64,000 nt of DNA, taken from NCBI RefSeq assembly GCF_003597395.2, contig NC_133769.1:179544108-179608107 (forward strand), given 5' to 3'. Position 1 is the first letter of the stretch; each line of letters starts with the position of its first letter. The notes beneath the pieces were generated by a model that ran no database searches, was not told the origin of the DNA, and saw nothing but the letters and a program-made list of their open reading frames with translations. The position numbers and the translations under genes were made by a program. The stretch comes from Chelonoidis abingdonii. Lineage: Eukaryota > Chordata > Testudines > Testudinidae. Shown here piece after piece: positions 38,777-49,799 of the stretch.

Positions 38777-41700
38777 TGACAGGATCCCCAGGGTACAACC
38801 TGGAACTGGGGTACCACTATGCCCCTGTAGAAGGGTTTGGCTGGGTTCGTCCCTCTCTGGGGTGGCAGGGAACCAGACTACCTCATTACATCCATCAGGT
38901 TATTTTGGCGGAACTAGGCTGGCCACAGCAACGGTAGAGACAAACAAACAGCTCCATTCCACAGACCCAGGCCCTAGTTCAGGCCAGGGCAATCGAGAGT
39001 CTTTTGCTCAGGCCCTTAGGTAGGGGCTGAGCAAGAATTAACACAGACCCTCGCCCTAGATTAGGATGGGGCAGTAGAGAGTCTACAGCTCAGGCCCTTA
39101 TGCAGGGGCTAAGCAAACAAACGAATTCAGGAGGCCCAGGCCCTGGCTCCAAAGGGCCTAGGGAGAGACTGCTACCCGCATGTTGGGTGGCAGGGGGGAC
39201 ACAGGCCCTCCCACTCCACTGCATCCCAGCCTGGGGCCCTAGCAGCAGTAGAAGACCTACTGCTGTGTCAGTGGGGATCCTGGCCGCAACACACTGACAT
39301 CAGCTCTGGCAGTGCTGCAGCCAGACTAGGGTCGGCTGCCCCTGGCCTACTTCTTATCTCCCCCTCTACAGGTACCTGCGTCTGGACGGTGTCCTCCACA
39401 GAACCAAGCACCTCCAGGTACGCGGGGAGCAGTAGGCTTGGCAGCTCCTCTGAGTAGCTTGTCACAGGCAGGCTTAACAACTTTCCTGGGGTCTGGTCAG
39501 CATCAGGCCTTGGCTGGTCTGGCCAGTCCTCACATCAGTCGCAGACTGTAGGAGTCTGCCCACTAGGTGCTGGGCCACAGGCATCTGGTTTCTCTGGCAG
39601 CCAGGCCTCTAGTAAGCTCTGGGGTTGGGCTTTTGTACTTCCTGTCCTGTGCCCTGACCTCTGGGGGGCGGGCCCAAGCTCCACTGGCTCCGCCCACTTT
39701 GCCATCCAGAGGGACTCGTGCCCCTCCAGGGTGGTGGGGAACCAGACTGCCTCGCTACAGCACCTTAACTCTCCAGCCTGGGCTGTTCTCACAAGGCTTT
39801 TCTTGTGACAACAGCTAACCCCCTCCAGGGTTATCATCACTCAGTACAATAGCAGGTGGAGCCTGACACCAGCTAAATTGCATGAATGCTCACTGAGCCA
39901 CTCACAAATCACACAGGGAAAAGCACCAGCAAATCTCCCAAGCCCCTAGCCTTGCACCCCAGGACTGTATCATCTTGCCCTGCTCAGAAGCCTGACCAAT
40001 GTAAGTTCATTACTCAGTCCGCCCCTCCCTCAATGTGGTGAGGACACACACCAGCCTTTGTAAACTGAGCTGTGATTTTCCAAGCACTTCAACCAAATCA
40101 CACACGGTTTTAGATAAAATATAAGACAGATTTATTAACTACAGAAAGAAATATTTGAAGTCATTATAAGTGGTAGGCACAAGAGGTCAGACATAGTAAC
40201 CAAAGAAAATAAAAGGTAAGAGTAAGCATGCAGTCTAAATTCTGAACCTTATTAGACTAACAGTATTTGGATTAAGCAGTTTTCTCACTTCACTGGATGA
40301 TACAGGCAGGTTACAATCCTTAATATACAGGCTTTCCCTTTAAGCCTGGGACCAGTCTCCTCAGTCCAAGTCATTGTCTTCCCCAGAGTTCTTGTTGCTT
40401 CCAGCATAGGTGGGGGAGGAGAAATGTAGAAGCACGATGCCACTGTCCCCTATTTTATATCCTCAGTCCATGTGCCTGAAAAATACTAGCCCAAATACAT
40501 CCTGGTGGGCTTTGCTGAGTCACATTTGCTGAGCAATCCCCCATCATGTGATGCTTGTGCAGCTCTCTTACAGCATTCTAAATCCCTTGTTTGCAACTCC
40601 CATGCTGATTAATGATCATTTAACACCCTCCTGGGAGTGGATCACCTCCTTTGTTGTCACTGGAGAACTGTCAGTGGACACCCCTCAAATTTACAACATA
40701 TTCAGTAACAACAATATACCAAAATATGTATGTCAAGGCTGCTTCCCCACTCTGGCACTTTGAGTGCAGAAGTTGGGGGCCCGCAAGGATTTTAAAAATT
40801 AATAGTGGCCACTCCAGGCTTGTATTAAACTCCCATGGTCACAGCTTCTCTCTGATCCTGGATGGGTAGATGCTGCCACCACCTAAGTGCAAAAAACAAC
40901 AACCCCTTTTGAGAACCCAGGAAGGAACACTTGGGAATTCCTTCCTGTGGGGTACCCTCAAGCCCTTTCACCCCACCTTGGCCAGGAAGAGCTGAAAAAA
41001 AAGAGAGAAATCAGCTGTTGCCACTAGCTAATTAAACAACCTACGCACAAACCTCTTAGGACACAAAACCCCAATCCTGTTCTTAAAAAAGGTAAATTTT
41101 ATTAAAACCAAAAAGAAAGAAAATACATCTGGAATTTAGGCTTTTTCCAGATTAAAAAACTCCATTTACAAAATTTAAACATCAAGAATAACCTTCTTGA
41201 GGTCCAGCTTAAAGGTCACAAGCAAAACAAAAAGTATTTGGGGTTAGCACAGAGAAGTCCACAAGCCTTACAGAAAATAAAAGAAATAAACCTAATTGTG
41301 TCTTTCTAGAGATCTCCTAATCTGCTGACATATTTGGGTAGTTCTGGGTATAATCTGATAATTTTCATACCTGGCAAAAAAATTTTTACAGCAGTCATAG
41401 CCCTGACTTTGCTCTGTCCCCTCTCTCCAGAGAACAACCACAGAACACAAAAGGAAAGCTTTATTCCCAATTTTAAAAAGTTCTAGCCCTCCCATTGGCT
41501 CTTTTGGTCAAGTGCCCACTTCTTTCCTTTTACCTATGGGCCTGTTAACCCTTTACAGGTAAAGCAAGTAGAGAACAAACACCCAGAGGGATTCCATAGC
41601 CAATTGGCTGGCTGGGTGTCCACAAAAGGAGCTATCCCCCATCTCATTTATCACCATGTATATCGTTAGTGTAACATTCGTGGGAGGCTACGGGCCTACC

Positions 41701-42110
41701 CTGAGTGCTGTGCAAGAATGAGGCCCACACACACCGTGAGTTATTGGCTTTAATGAAGGTAACGTGACACACCCACAATGGGGACTCCGGGCGTTGCTGT
41801 CACGGAGGCGGGGACTTCCCACAGGCTATGTCCGCCCTTTGGCATAAGGCCATACAAACTGGTTTCAACCAGTTAAAAGCAAGTTATAACTGGCATGCCG
41901 TGTCCTACAATGACCGGCCACTTAGCAAGCAGGGGCTTTTCACAAGGCCGCTGAGAAAGCGGAAATACCCTAGCTAGGCCGTGACACAGTCTTTCGCAGT
42001 CCCCTACAGTTAGTGTGTATGAAATTACCAGAACAAGGGGCTCTAGCAGATCATGACCTTTCATATGATATCTTACATGGGATGCCTTGTATGAAATATG
42101 TCATAATTAT
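38777..42110. repeat. LTR-type repeat, split by the 40731 solo LTR
   Basis: Starts TGTGACAGGATCCCCAGG. Near 38980-39120 two units of about 90 bp containing CAGGCCCTTAGGTAGGGGC and CAGGCCCTTATGCAGGGGC are in tandem. Sequence to 40725 and from 41661 to about 42110 looks like old LTR parts in turtle repeat style. No coding capacity seen. Boundaries are approximate. Confidence 0.6.
40731..41655. mobile_element. Solo LTR, 925 bp, ATGTA duplication
   Basis: Starts TGTCAAGGCTGCTTCC. Flanks ATGTA at 40726-40730 and 41656-41660. The right end reads TTATCACC rather than the usual CA, probably mutated. Contains GGTACCCTCAAGCCC and AACCCTTTACAGGTAAAGC, text common in turtle LTRs. It is inserted in another LTR-type repeat. 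Confidence 0.82.
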
Positions 42111-42111
42111 G

Positions 42112-43016
42112 TGACAGGGCGAATATGAGGGTTCCAGGGCACTGCTTTGAGGTTGTCATAGCATTGCTTCCCAGATCTGAACCTTAGAGTTCAGAAAATG
42201 AGATACTAGCATGAATCCTCTAAGCTTAATTACCAGCTTAGATCTGATAGCACTGCCACCACCCAAAAATATAGTGTTTTGGGCACTTTGATCTCCCCAA
42301 CCTTCCCTGGACCCAAACCCAATCCCTTGGCATTCTTAACAGGAGTAAATAACCATCCCTTCTTCCGCTCCCGACTTTCCTCCTGCGGCTACCCTAGAGA
42401 CTATCTGATCCACTCTTTAAATCACAACACGAGAAGCGTTGCCTTCCTTCCCAAAAGGCAACCGATTCAAGGAAAACAGAGAGAGATTCCACCTCTCCCC
42501 TCCCGCTTTTTTTTTTTTTTCCCCCCAAACCAGTCCGGTGAGTTTACCCAATCCTGGGTTTAAACAAGGAAACAATGCAATCAGGTTCTCTTAAAAGAAA
42601 TCTTTATATAAAAGAAGGGAAAAAGTAGAATTATCTCTGTAACTTCAGGAATCAATATACAGGTCCTATTAGCTTACAGACCCTAGAAGAACTTTTCCCC
42701 CAGTACCAATACAAATCACAATAGCCCGAGCAACTACACATATACAAAGTACAGCCACGAGTCCACATTTGGCACTAAGAAAACACATTCACAAGACAAC
42801 CGCCTGTTCTTACTACATTGACAGTAACTTAGAGAGCCTGTGTAATGTCTGTCTCTCTCAGACCGCCCCAATAAGAACACACAATGACAAGACCACAAAG
42901 CTTCCCCACCCAGATTTAATAAGTCGTTGTCTCCTTGGTCCTCGGTAGGTGTTCCGTTATCTCTGTTGTACGCCTTCAGGGAAAAGAAACGATAACCCGT
43001 AACCCTGCTTATGACA
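42112..43016. repeat. LTR-like repeat
   Basis: From TGACAGGGCGAATATGAGG to CCCTGCTTATGACA, including AGCTTAATTACCAGCTTAGA, a block I remember from turtle LTRs. A homopolymer T12C6 lies near 42510. No clear flanking duplication. Confidence 0.6.
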
Positions 43017-43440
43017 GAGTGTACAAGTCCCAGGGTATTCTTTTACTTTTCTGAGACAAGGTAGAGTATAACACGCTGGTTTGTTCAGCATCTTCTTAAT
43101 TTCCCTGAATGCTAAACTGTTATTATTTGTTATTATATGAAACTTCACTGACTCAACTTGGAGCGACAATGGTTTGGGAGTTCTGTAATCTGTATCTGCA
43201 TTTAAGGCCAAGACACCAGTGGCTCCCGCTCATTGCTACAGGGAGAAGTCGTCCTGCGCACTTCTAACCATGATCAGTGAACTTGTTCCATTTCGGTTAT
43301 GGACATGATGATCATATTATGCTATATTGTGACGACACTGCATGGCCAATGTCTTTTTCCCTATGTGCATCTGCACTTATTGTTTTCTTTCACTCTAGAG
43401 AGTGTAAGGCCACAATTGTCTCGTGGGACCTTGTCTATGG

Positions 43441-45526
43441 TGTGACGTTATTGAGATAAATGGGACCTATAGAACATGGGTTGCAACAACGTCTGTGTGG
43501 CTACCAAATCCTATGTAAAGGGGTCATAGGCTTAAGACAGGTTACAGTTAACTCGTTTGATTTGCTGTCTGTTGTCTGTTATTTTGTACTTAAAGTTATG
43601 ATATGGCTGTATACTGTTGTATTTCAACTGTGTTAGTGGAAGATCCCAGAAAGCTGGTCGTCAGCTCGCCTTGCCTGTTTGGCCAAAGACCATTAGCTAA
43701 AACGACCCATCAGAGAAGCGTTATGAGCGCTGTGACTCAGCAGAGTGTGCAGCGACGGCCATGTGATGCAGATCGCATTGCTTCACTTTCCACCAGATTC
43801 AGACAAGAGGTTCTAACACTGAAAACCTATTAAGGACAAGGCCTCATCCCATTTATCTTCAATCTCCTACCTCTGAGGATCTTGGCCTACAAGCCTGAAG
43901 CTCCTCACAAAGGGACTGAATGACCCATCCCAGCGGGGTGTTATCCGAGCTTGATTGACCTGCAGTTCATCCATCATGCTACAAGCCTGAACAAGAACTT
44001 GGAATTATCTAGATATTGATTCACTTACCAATTCTAGCTCTCATCTCTAGTCTTTTCCTTATGAATAAACTTTAGTTTTAGATTTAAAGAATGCAACAGG
44101 TGATTTTGTGGGTAGATTGCTGTGTGCTCAGTCATCACCGCAGCCGCGCACAGAGCGGCTAGAAAAGTCCCTGAGGCCGCCGTCCACGCTCTTCTCTACG
44201 TGACTACACCGCTCGAAAAACCCGACCCGGCAGCGCTTTGAGGTGACCAGCAAGGGGACTCCAGCAACGCACTATCCTCCCGCGCGGCAGCTCACCCGCT
44301 TCGCGCTGCGGTTATACCCGCGCCCGACTAAACGCGTCGCTCTATGGAGCCATCGTACGGAAACCGACAGACGCTGCAGGAGATGTGGGTAACCCTGGAG
44401 ACCTGCCCCGTCCTTGCAGCGCAAGCCCCATGCCAGCCTGGCAGCTGCCGCACACGCGTCCAGGGACCGCGCTAGGAAGGCCTCGCCCCCACCCTCGAGG
44501 ATTGCAGCACTGCACCACCGACACACGACACCCCTGCGCCCAGACTCGTCGTCGACGGACGGACGGAAAAAGATTCATCTTGTCGACGTGACGATCCGTT
44601 CAAGAAGGAGACCCGGCGTTCCCGCGAGCCCGAGACCCAACTCGAAAAATATGCCCCCTGTGGTACACCTTGCGGCAAAGCTCAAGGTAACCGACGCCAC
44701 TGATCGTCGGCGCTAGAGTGCCACTGGACCCTTGTACGAACGTGTACTTAGGCTGTTGGGGTGGCCTCGCTATGCGCGACTCATGAGACGTTAGGTGGTC
44801 TCGCACACTATCCCGGTGGCAAGGCATACCCGACACATCGGCCACCGCATCCAGGAGGAGCGCGAGTGCACCACGCACCATGGGAGGGAGCGGGGAACTT
44901 GCAACCCCCTACAAACTAGCTGAGTCCTGGACAGCGATCTGGATTCCACCTCTGAGGTCTACCTGTCCCATACCGCGCCTGCTTGCTCTATCTAGATATG
45001 GAACCATAGCAATGAGCGATGTACCCTCAGCTGTCCCCTAACTTAATTTTGACCCACCCCCGTTAACCCACGACTGGGTTACAGCTATCGTACACTATAC
45101 TAACCCATAACCAATAGCACGTCCCCCATAACTCTGTATGTTGCTGTGGACTATGACTGGACCGCCAGAACTTGTTTGTATACATCTTTATTTAAATTCT
45201 TAAAAAACTTATATGAATTGACTGGGTCTGGGCTTGTACCTTGTGGAGATTCGAGAAACTCTTCTTTCTGGCGGTTTGGTTATCATAACCATTCATCCCC
45301 AGGACATGTGGGACTGGTGGTGATACTGGGAGACTGGAGTGTCTAAGGAAATTGCTTGTGTGACTTGCGGTTAGCCAGTGGGGTGAAACCGAAGTCCTGT
45401 TTGTCTGGCTGGTTTGGTTTGCCTTAGAGGTGGAAAACCCCAGCCTTGGGCTGTGACTGCCCTGTTTGAGCAATTGGTCCTGAATTGGCACTCTCAGTTG
45501 GGTCCTGCTAGAACCACATCGTCACA
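43441..45526 (+). mobile_element. LTR with ATGG duplication and an embedded CpG-rich block
   Basis: Starts TGTGACGTTATTGAGATAAA and ends CACATCGTCACA. Flanks ATGG at 43437-43440 and 45527-45530. The parts 43441-44110 and about 45215-45526 read as one LTR, with a polyadenylation-like ATGAATAAACTTTAG near 44060. Between them lies a foreign, CpG-dense block (see 44115-45210). Confidence 0.78.
44115..45210. other. CpG-rich unrecognised block inside an LTR
   Basis: Abrupt change to CpG-dense, complex sequence, for example GTCGTCGACGGACGGACGG near 44545, in an AT-rich repeat setting. Short ORFs occur on both strands but none resembles a protein I know, and there is no splice or promoter pattern. 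CpG density is highest to about 44900 and then falls. It could be a recent insertion, a misassembly, or error-rich consensus. Confidence 0.5.
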
Positions 45527-45529
45527 ATG

Positions 45530-47570
45530 GTATTCATTGTTTATGTTGAAACACCTGCTTCTATTCAGTCATCTTCAAGGAAGGTGCACTAATATCTCTG
45601 ATAGGATGGCAGACTCTTGGCCTCTGCTCAGGCATGCAGGACTCTTCTGTTGAGACTTCTTGATACCCAGGGATTAAACTCTGCATAGAGATGCAGAAGT
45701 ATATTTTTGTTGAGTCAGTCTGGAGTTACAAGCAGGTGTATCCATCTAGCTCCATCCTAGACATGTAAGGGGGGTGAAATTTCACTGTGAAGCAGAGGAA
45801 CTTGAGACTGAGGTCCCTCTGGGAAACTATGGGAACATCTGAATGTGGGGCGAAAGCTTAGCAAAACATTTATGGGTTTTTTTAAATTGTTACATTTGGA
45901 CCATGCCCTGTGTGTATATAGCCTCTGTTTAGAACAAGAGGCAACTCCAACCGTTAGTCAGACTTCTACTATAGGAAGTGCTGCTTTTGCTATATAGCAT
46001 GTGTGCTAATAAAATTATCAGTTTCTTCATAACTGTACATTCTTTCTCATTAGCAGAGATCTGTTCTGAAGATTGAGACACAGAAGATAGTACAGAAAAA
46101 GCTGTGTTATCCGGCACTTTACCACCCAGAAAGCTCTATAAACTGGCATTTCTGATCTTCATTGAAAGTCTGGTTTATTGTCCAGTTGGTGCAGGGCCGG
46201 CAGGCTCACTACCTGGCTCCATGTGGCTCTCCAGAAGTGGCAACATGTCCCTGCTGCTCCTTGGCAGAGGAACAGCCATGAGGGGTTTGGAGTGTGACCT
46301 GTTCCTAGGCAGAAGCATGGCAGGCGTCTCTGCGCACTGCCTCCGCCTGCAGGCACTGCCCCTGCAGCTCCCATTGGCCAGGAACCAGCTGCAGAGCCAG
46401 CATTTGGGGCAGGGCAGGGGCAGCATGAAGAGCCACCTAGCCATGCCTCCACCTAGGAGTAGCAGGGACATGTCGCCGCTTGCAGGGAGCTGCCTGAGGT
46501 GAGTGCCGGCCGGATCTGGCACCCCGCACCTCCTCCCACACCCCAACCCCCTGCCCTGAGCTCCCTCCTGCACCCAAACTCCCTCCCAGAGTCTGCGCTC
46601 CGCACCCCCTTCTGCGCCACAGCCATGAGCCCCCTCCCACACCCAAACTCCCTACCTCTTAGTTAACTGGAATTTTTTTACTTATCAGCGCCTACCATTC
46701 CCCCAACCGCCGGATACCAAAGCTTTTACTGTACAAATAAAAGTTTCAGACTTGTTCCTAAAATCTGTCTGGCACGACTCCACTCTCCCATTGCACATCA
46801 GTAGCAATGCTCCAATGCTAGGCTTTGGTCTGAAGAAATGTCATCTTGCATAGCACACTTAGTATGCTTATGGAAGTTGGAAGTAACACAACTAAATAGG
46901 TTGTCTGTTATAACCTAAACATCTCTATTAGCCAACTCTGCCAGGAAAACGGAAGCACTGTAATCCTTAATATGTATCATTCTTTATGTGGCTGAGCACT
47001 GACTTCATTCAGAGATTGATCTGAGATGTCAAGTTACAGAAACACATCATTTACTTTATTTGAAGCACTCACTTTCCTTAAGACCAAACTGACAACAGAC
47101 ACAGACACATAGTACCGTTTTCCAGCCAGCTTACAGTATCAGTCACTGAAATAAACATGCCAGTTCACGAAATGTTGCATTTTCCAATTTTTCAGGCTTA
47201 AACCATTATTGGTTAGTTGTTCTAAACTAAAGTATAATTCTCCTTGCTTTCTCAAGTCATGGAACCCTTTAAGCCAAGAGAAACAGCTAAAATGTACGGA
47301 AAGCCTGGACATCGATAGTCCAAATTTAAAGCTTCACCTGGCTAAGTGCTGAATTTTAGACACAAATAAGGCACTCTAACATTGTGTGGAATCCACGGTG
47401 AAAGTGTCAAGACATGGAAACAGAATCTAGAGAACACGGTGATCCAGGAGTCATTGTATTGATTTCTGAGACATATTTGTTATCTCACTTGAGTAAATCT
47501 CAAGACGTAGCTATTTTACTTACCATACACTCCCAACCCAGGTGGGAGAACTATAGAGTCTACATATGCA
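45530..47570. other. Intergenic apart from the pogo-like MITE
   Basis: Outside 46093-46731 no repeat or coding sequence is recognised. Confidence 0.45.
46093..46731. mobile_element. Tc1/mariner (pogo/Tigger-like) MITE, 639 bp
   Basis: Ends CAGAAAAAGCTGTGTTATCC and GGATACCAAAGCTTTTACTG, flanked by TA on both sides (46091-46092, 46732-46733). Terminal repeats containing TATCCGGC resemble Tigger ends. The interior is GC-rich with no transposase. Confidence 0.82.
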
Positions 47571-47574
47571 TGAC

Positions 47575-47703
47575 ATGGAAGCAGCATAGCTCAGGGAATA
47601 GTACACTGGACTGCGCTCCTGGAGATGTGTTCTATTTCTAGCCCTCTCACTAGCCTGTTGTGTGATCTTGGGAGAGTTGCTTCACCTCTGTTAACTTCCT
47701 CCC
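47575..47703 (+). mobile_element. MIR-type SINE
   Basis: GCATAGCTCAGGGAATAGTA, GTTCTATTTCTAGCCCTCTC and GTTGTGTGATCTTGGGAGAG match the MIR tRNA head and CORE. A Harbinger element is inserted at its end. Confidence 0.78.
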
Positions 47704-48489
47704 TTAGAGTATGTCTACACTACAAAATTAGGTTGATTTTATAGAAGTCGATTTTTAGAAACTGATTTTATACAGTCAATTGTGTATGTCCACACTAAGC
47801 ACGTTAAATCGGTGGAGTGCGTCCTCACTACTGTGGCTAGCATCAACTTACAGAGCATTGCACAGTGGGTAGCTATTCCACAGTTCCTGCACTCTCCGCT
47901 GCCCATTGGAATTTCGGGTTAAGCTCCCAATGCCTGATGGGGCAAAAACATTGTCGTGGGTGGTTTTGGGTACATGTCGTCAGGCCCCCCTTCCTCCATC
48001 CATGAAAGCAATGGCAAACAATCGTTTCACACCTTTTTTCTTGAGTTACCCATGTAGACACTATACCTTGGCAAGCATGGACCTCACTCAGCTCACCGTC
48101 ACCGTACGTCTCCTGGGTGCTGCTGGCAGATACGGTACTGCATTGCTACACAGCAGCAGCTCCTTGCACAGTGGCAGATGGTGCAATAGAACTGATAACC
48201 ATTGTACAACTCCTGGGTGCTCCTGACAGACCTTGGTGAAGTCAATCAGGAGTGCTTGGACAGACATGGCTATCCTCCTCTTAGAGCACCGAATGGGAGC
48301 CAGAGACTCCAGATCATTCTCTCCTTTATGTTTCATCTCATGGAGATTCAGTCCTGCCTGGAATATCATGCGAGCTGGAGGCTTCTGCCTCAGGCTGCTC
48401 TCCTAGCTGACAGCACCGTGTGGTTGCACCTACTCCAGCTCATCCCTTGCTCCCATGGCTCATGAAGCCTGGTCAGTAGTAAGGAGCAG

Positions 48490-48810
48490 TTCAACTATAG
48501 GCTGAGCAAGTGCAGAATGGTGGTAGAATGTGCCTTTGGATGTTTAAAAGCTGGCTGGCACTGTTTGCTGACTAGGTCAGACCTCAGCGCAATCAACATT
48601 ACCATTGTTATTGCTGCTTGCTCTGTGCTCCATAGTATCTTTGAGAGTAAGGGGGAGACGTTTATGGCAGGGTGGGAGGTTGAGAAAAATCTCCTGGCAT
48701 CCAATTTTGAGCAGCCAGACACCACGGCAATTAGAGGAGCACAGCAAAATGCGTTGCGCATCAGAGAGGCTTTGAAAACCAGTTTCATGACTGGCCAGGC
48801 TTCGGTGTGA
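48490..48810 (+). pseudogene. Harbinger transposase C-terminal remnant
   Basis: The frame reads QFNYRLSKCRMVVECAFGCL, then KAGWHCLLTRSDLSAINITI and VIAACSVLHSIFESKGE. The RxxVExxFGxLKxxW block is the hallmark of PIF/Harbinger (HARBI1-like) transposases and carries the third catalytic acidic residue. The upstream part of the domain is frameshifted. Confidence 0.88.
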
Positions 48811-49155
48811 CAGTTGTGTGCGTTTCTCCTTGATGCAAACCCACCCCCTTTGTTGATTTTAATACCCTGTAAGCCAACCACCCTCCCCCCCTTAGAAATA
48901 AAGTAACTATTGTTTTGAAACCATGCATTCTTTTTTTATTAATTAAAAAAAAAAAAACAGCGAGATAACAGACAAGGTAGCCCGGGTGAGGTGGAGGAGG
49001 AGGGAAGGACAAGGCCACGTTGCTTATTGTAACCACACTAAAAATCAAACTGTTTGAATGACAGCCTTCTGTTGCTTGGGACATCCTCTGGAATGGAGTG
49101 GCTGGGTGCCCGGAGCCTCCTCCACCCTACATTCTTGGGTGTCTTGGTGAGGAGG

Positions 49156-49404
49156 CTATGGAAATGGGGAGGAGGGTAGGCAGTTATACAGTGGATGCAG
49201 CAGGAGTCTGTGCTCTTGGTGGCTTTTCTGCAGCTCCAACAGATGCTTCATCATGTCTGTTTGCTCCCCCATTAGCCTCAGCATCGCATCCTGCCTCCGC
49301 TCTTTGCACTCACTTAATTCTTTCTTGGTCTCTGCCACTGAATGCCTCCATGCATTAAGCTGTTCCCTATCAGTGCAGGAGAACTGCATGAGCTCGGAAA
49401 ACAT
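49156..49404 (-). pseudogene. Harbinger Myb/SANT-like partner protein, C-terminal remnant
   Basis: Reads MFSELMQFSCTDREQLNAWR, then RRQDAMLRLMGEQTDMMKHL, ending near QKSHQEHR. It is a coiled-coil, charged tail like those of the MSANTD-type DNA-binding protein encoded opposite the transposase in Harbinger elements. Only the C-terminal part remains. Confidence 0.72.
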
Positions 49405-49799
49405 GTCATCGTGAGTGCATTTTTTTCACCTTCTAATCTGCGATAACCTCAGGGATGGAGATGAGAGGGGGAGTATAGAAACATTCTACACTCTATGATT
49501 CTGCATGATCATCTGTGCTGCTGAGTTTGCCACGCTGACCAAACAGGAAATGAAATTCAAAAGTTCCCGGGGCTTTTCCTGTGTACCTGGCTAGTGCATC
49601 GGAGTTCAAAGTGTTGTCCAGAATGGTCACAATGGAGCGCTTTGGGATAGCTCCCGGAGGCCAGTACTGTTGATTTGCATCCGCACTACCCCAAATTCAA
49701 CCCGGAAAGGTTGATTTTAGTGCAACTCCCCTCGCCAGGGAGGAGTACAGAAGTCGATTTTAAGAGCCCTTTAAGTCGATAGAAAGGCCTGTCACTGTG

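Larger units (their letters stand above)
47707..49790. mobile_element. PIF/Harbinger element with transposase and Myb-like protein relics
   Basis: Left end GAGTATGTCTACACTAC follows TTA (47704-47706) at the end of a MIR. The right end is cut near 49790, before the expected terminal inverted repeat, so this copy is truncated. It carries a transposase remnant on plus and the second Harbinger protein on minus. It shares ends and internal blocks with the MITE at 13-14 kb, which looks like its deletion derivative. Confidence 0.85.

Noticed and set aside
44272..44881. ORFs in the CpG-rich block
   Set aside because: Overlapping frames on both strands with no recognisable domain; explained by few A/T-rich stops.
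46104..46646. ORFs of 97-155 codons as a GC-rich gene
   Set aside because: They lie inside the pogo-like MITE with TA flanks and terminal inverted repeats.
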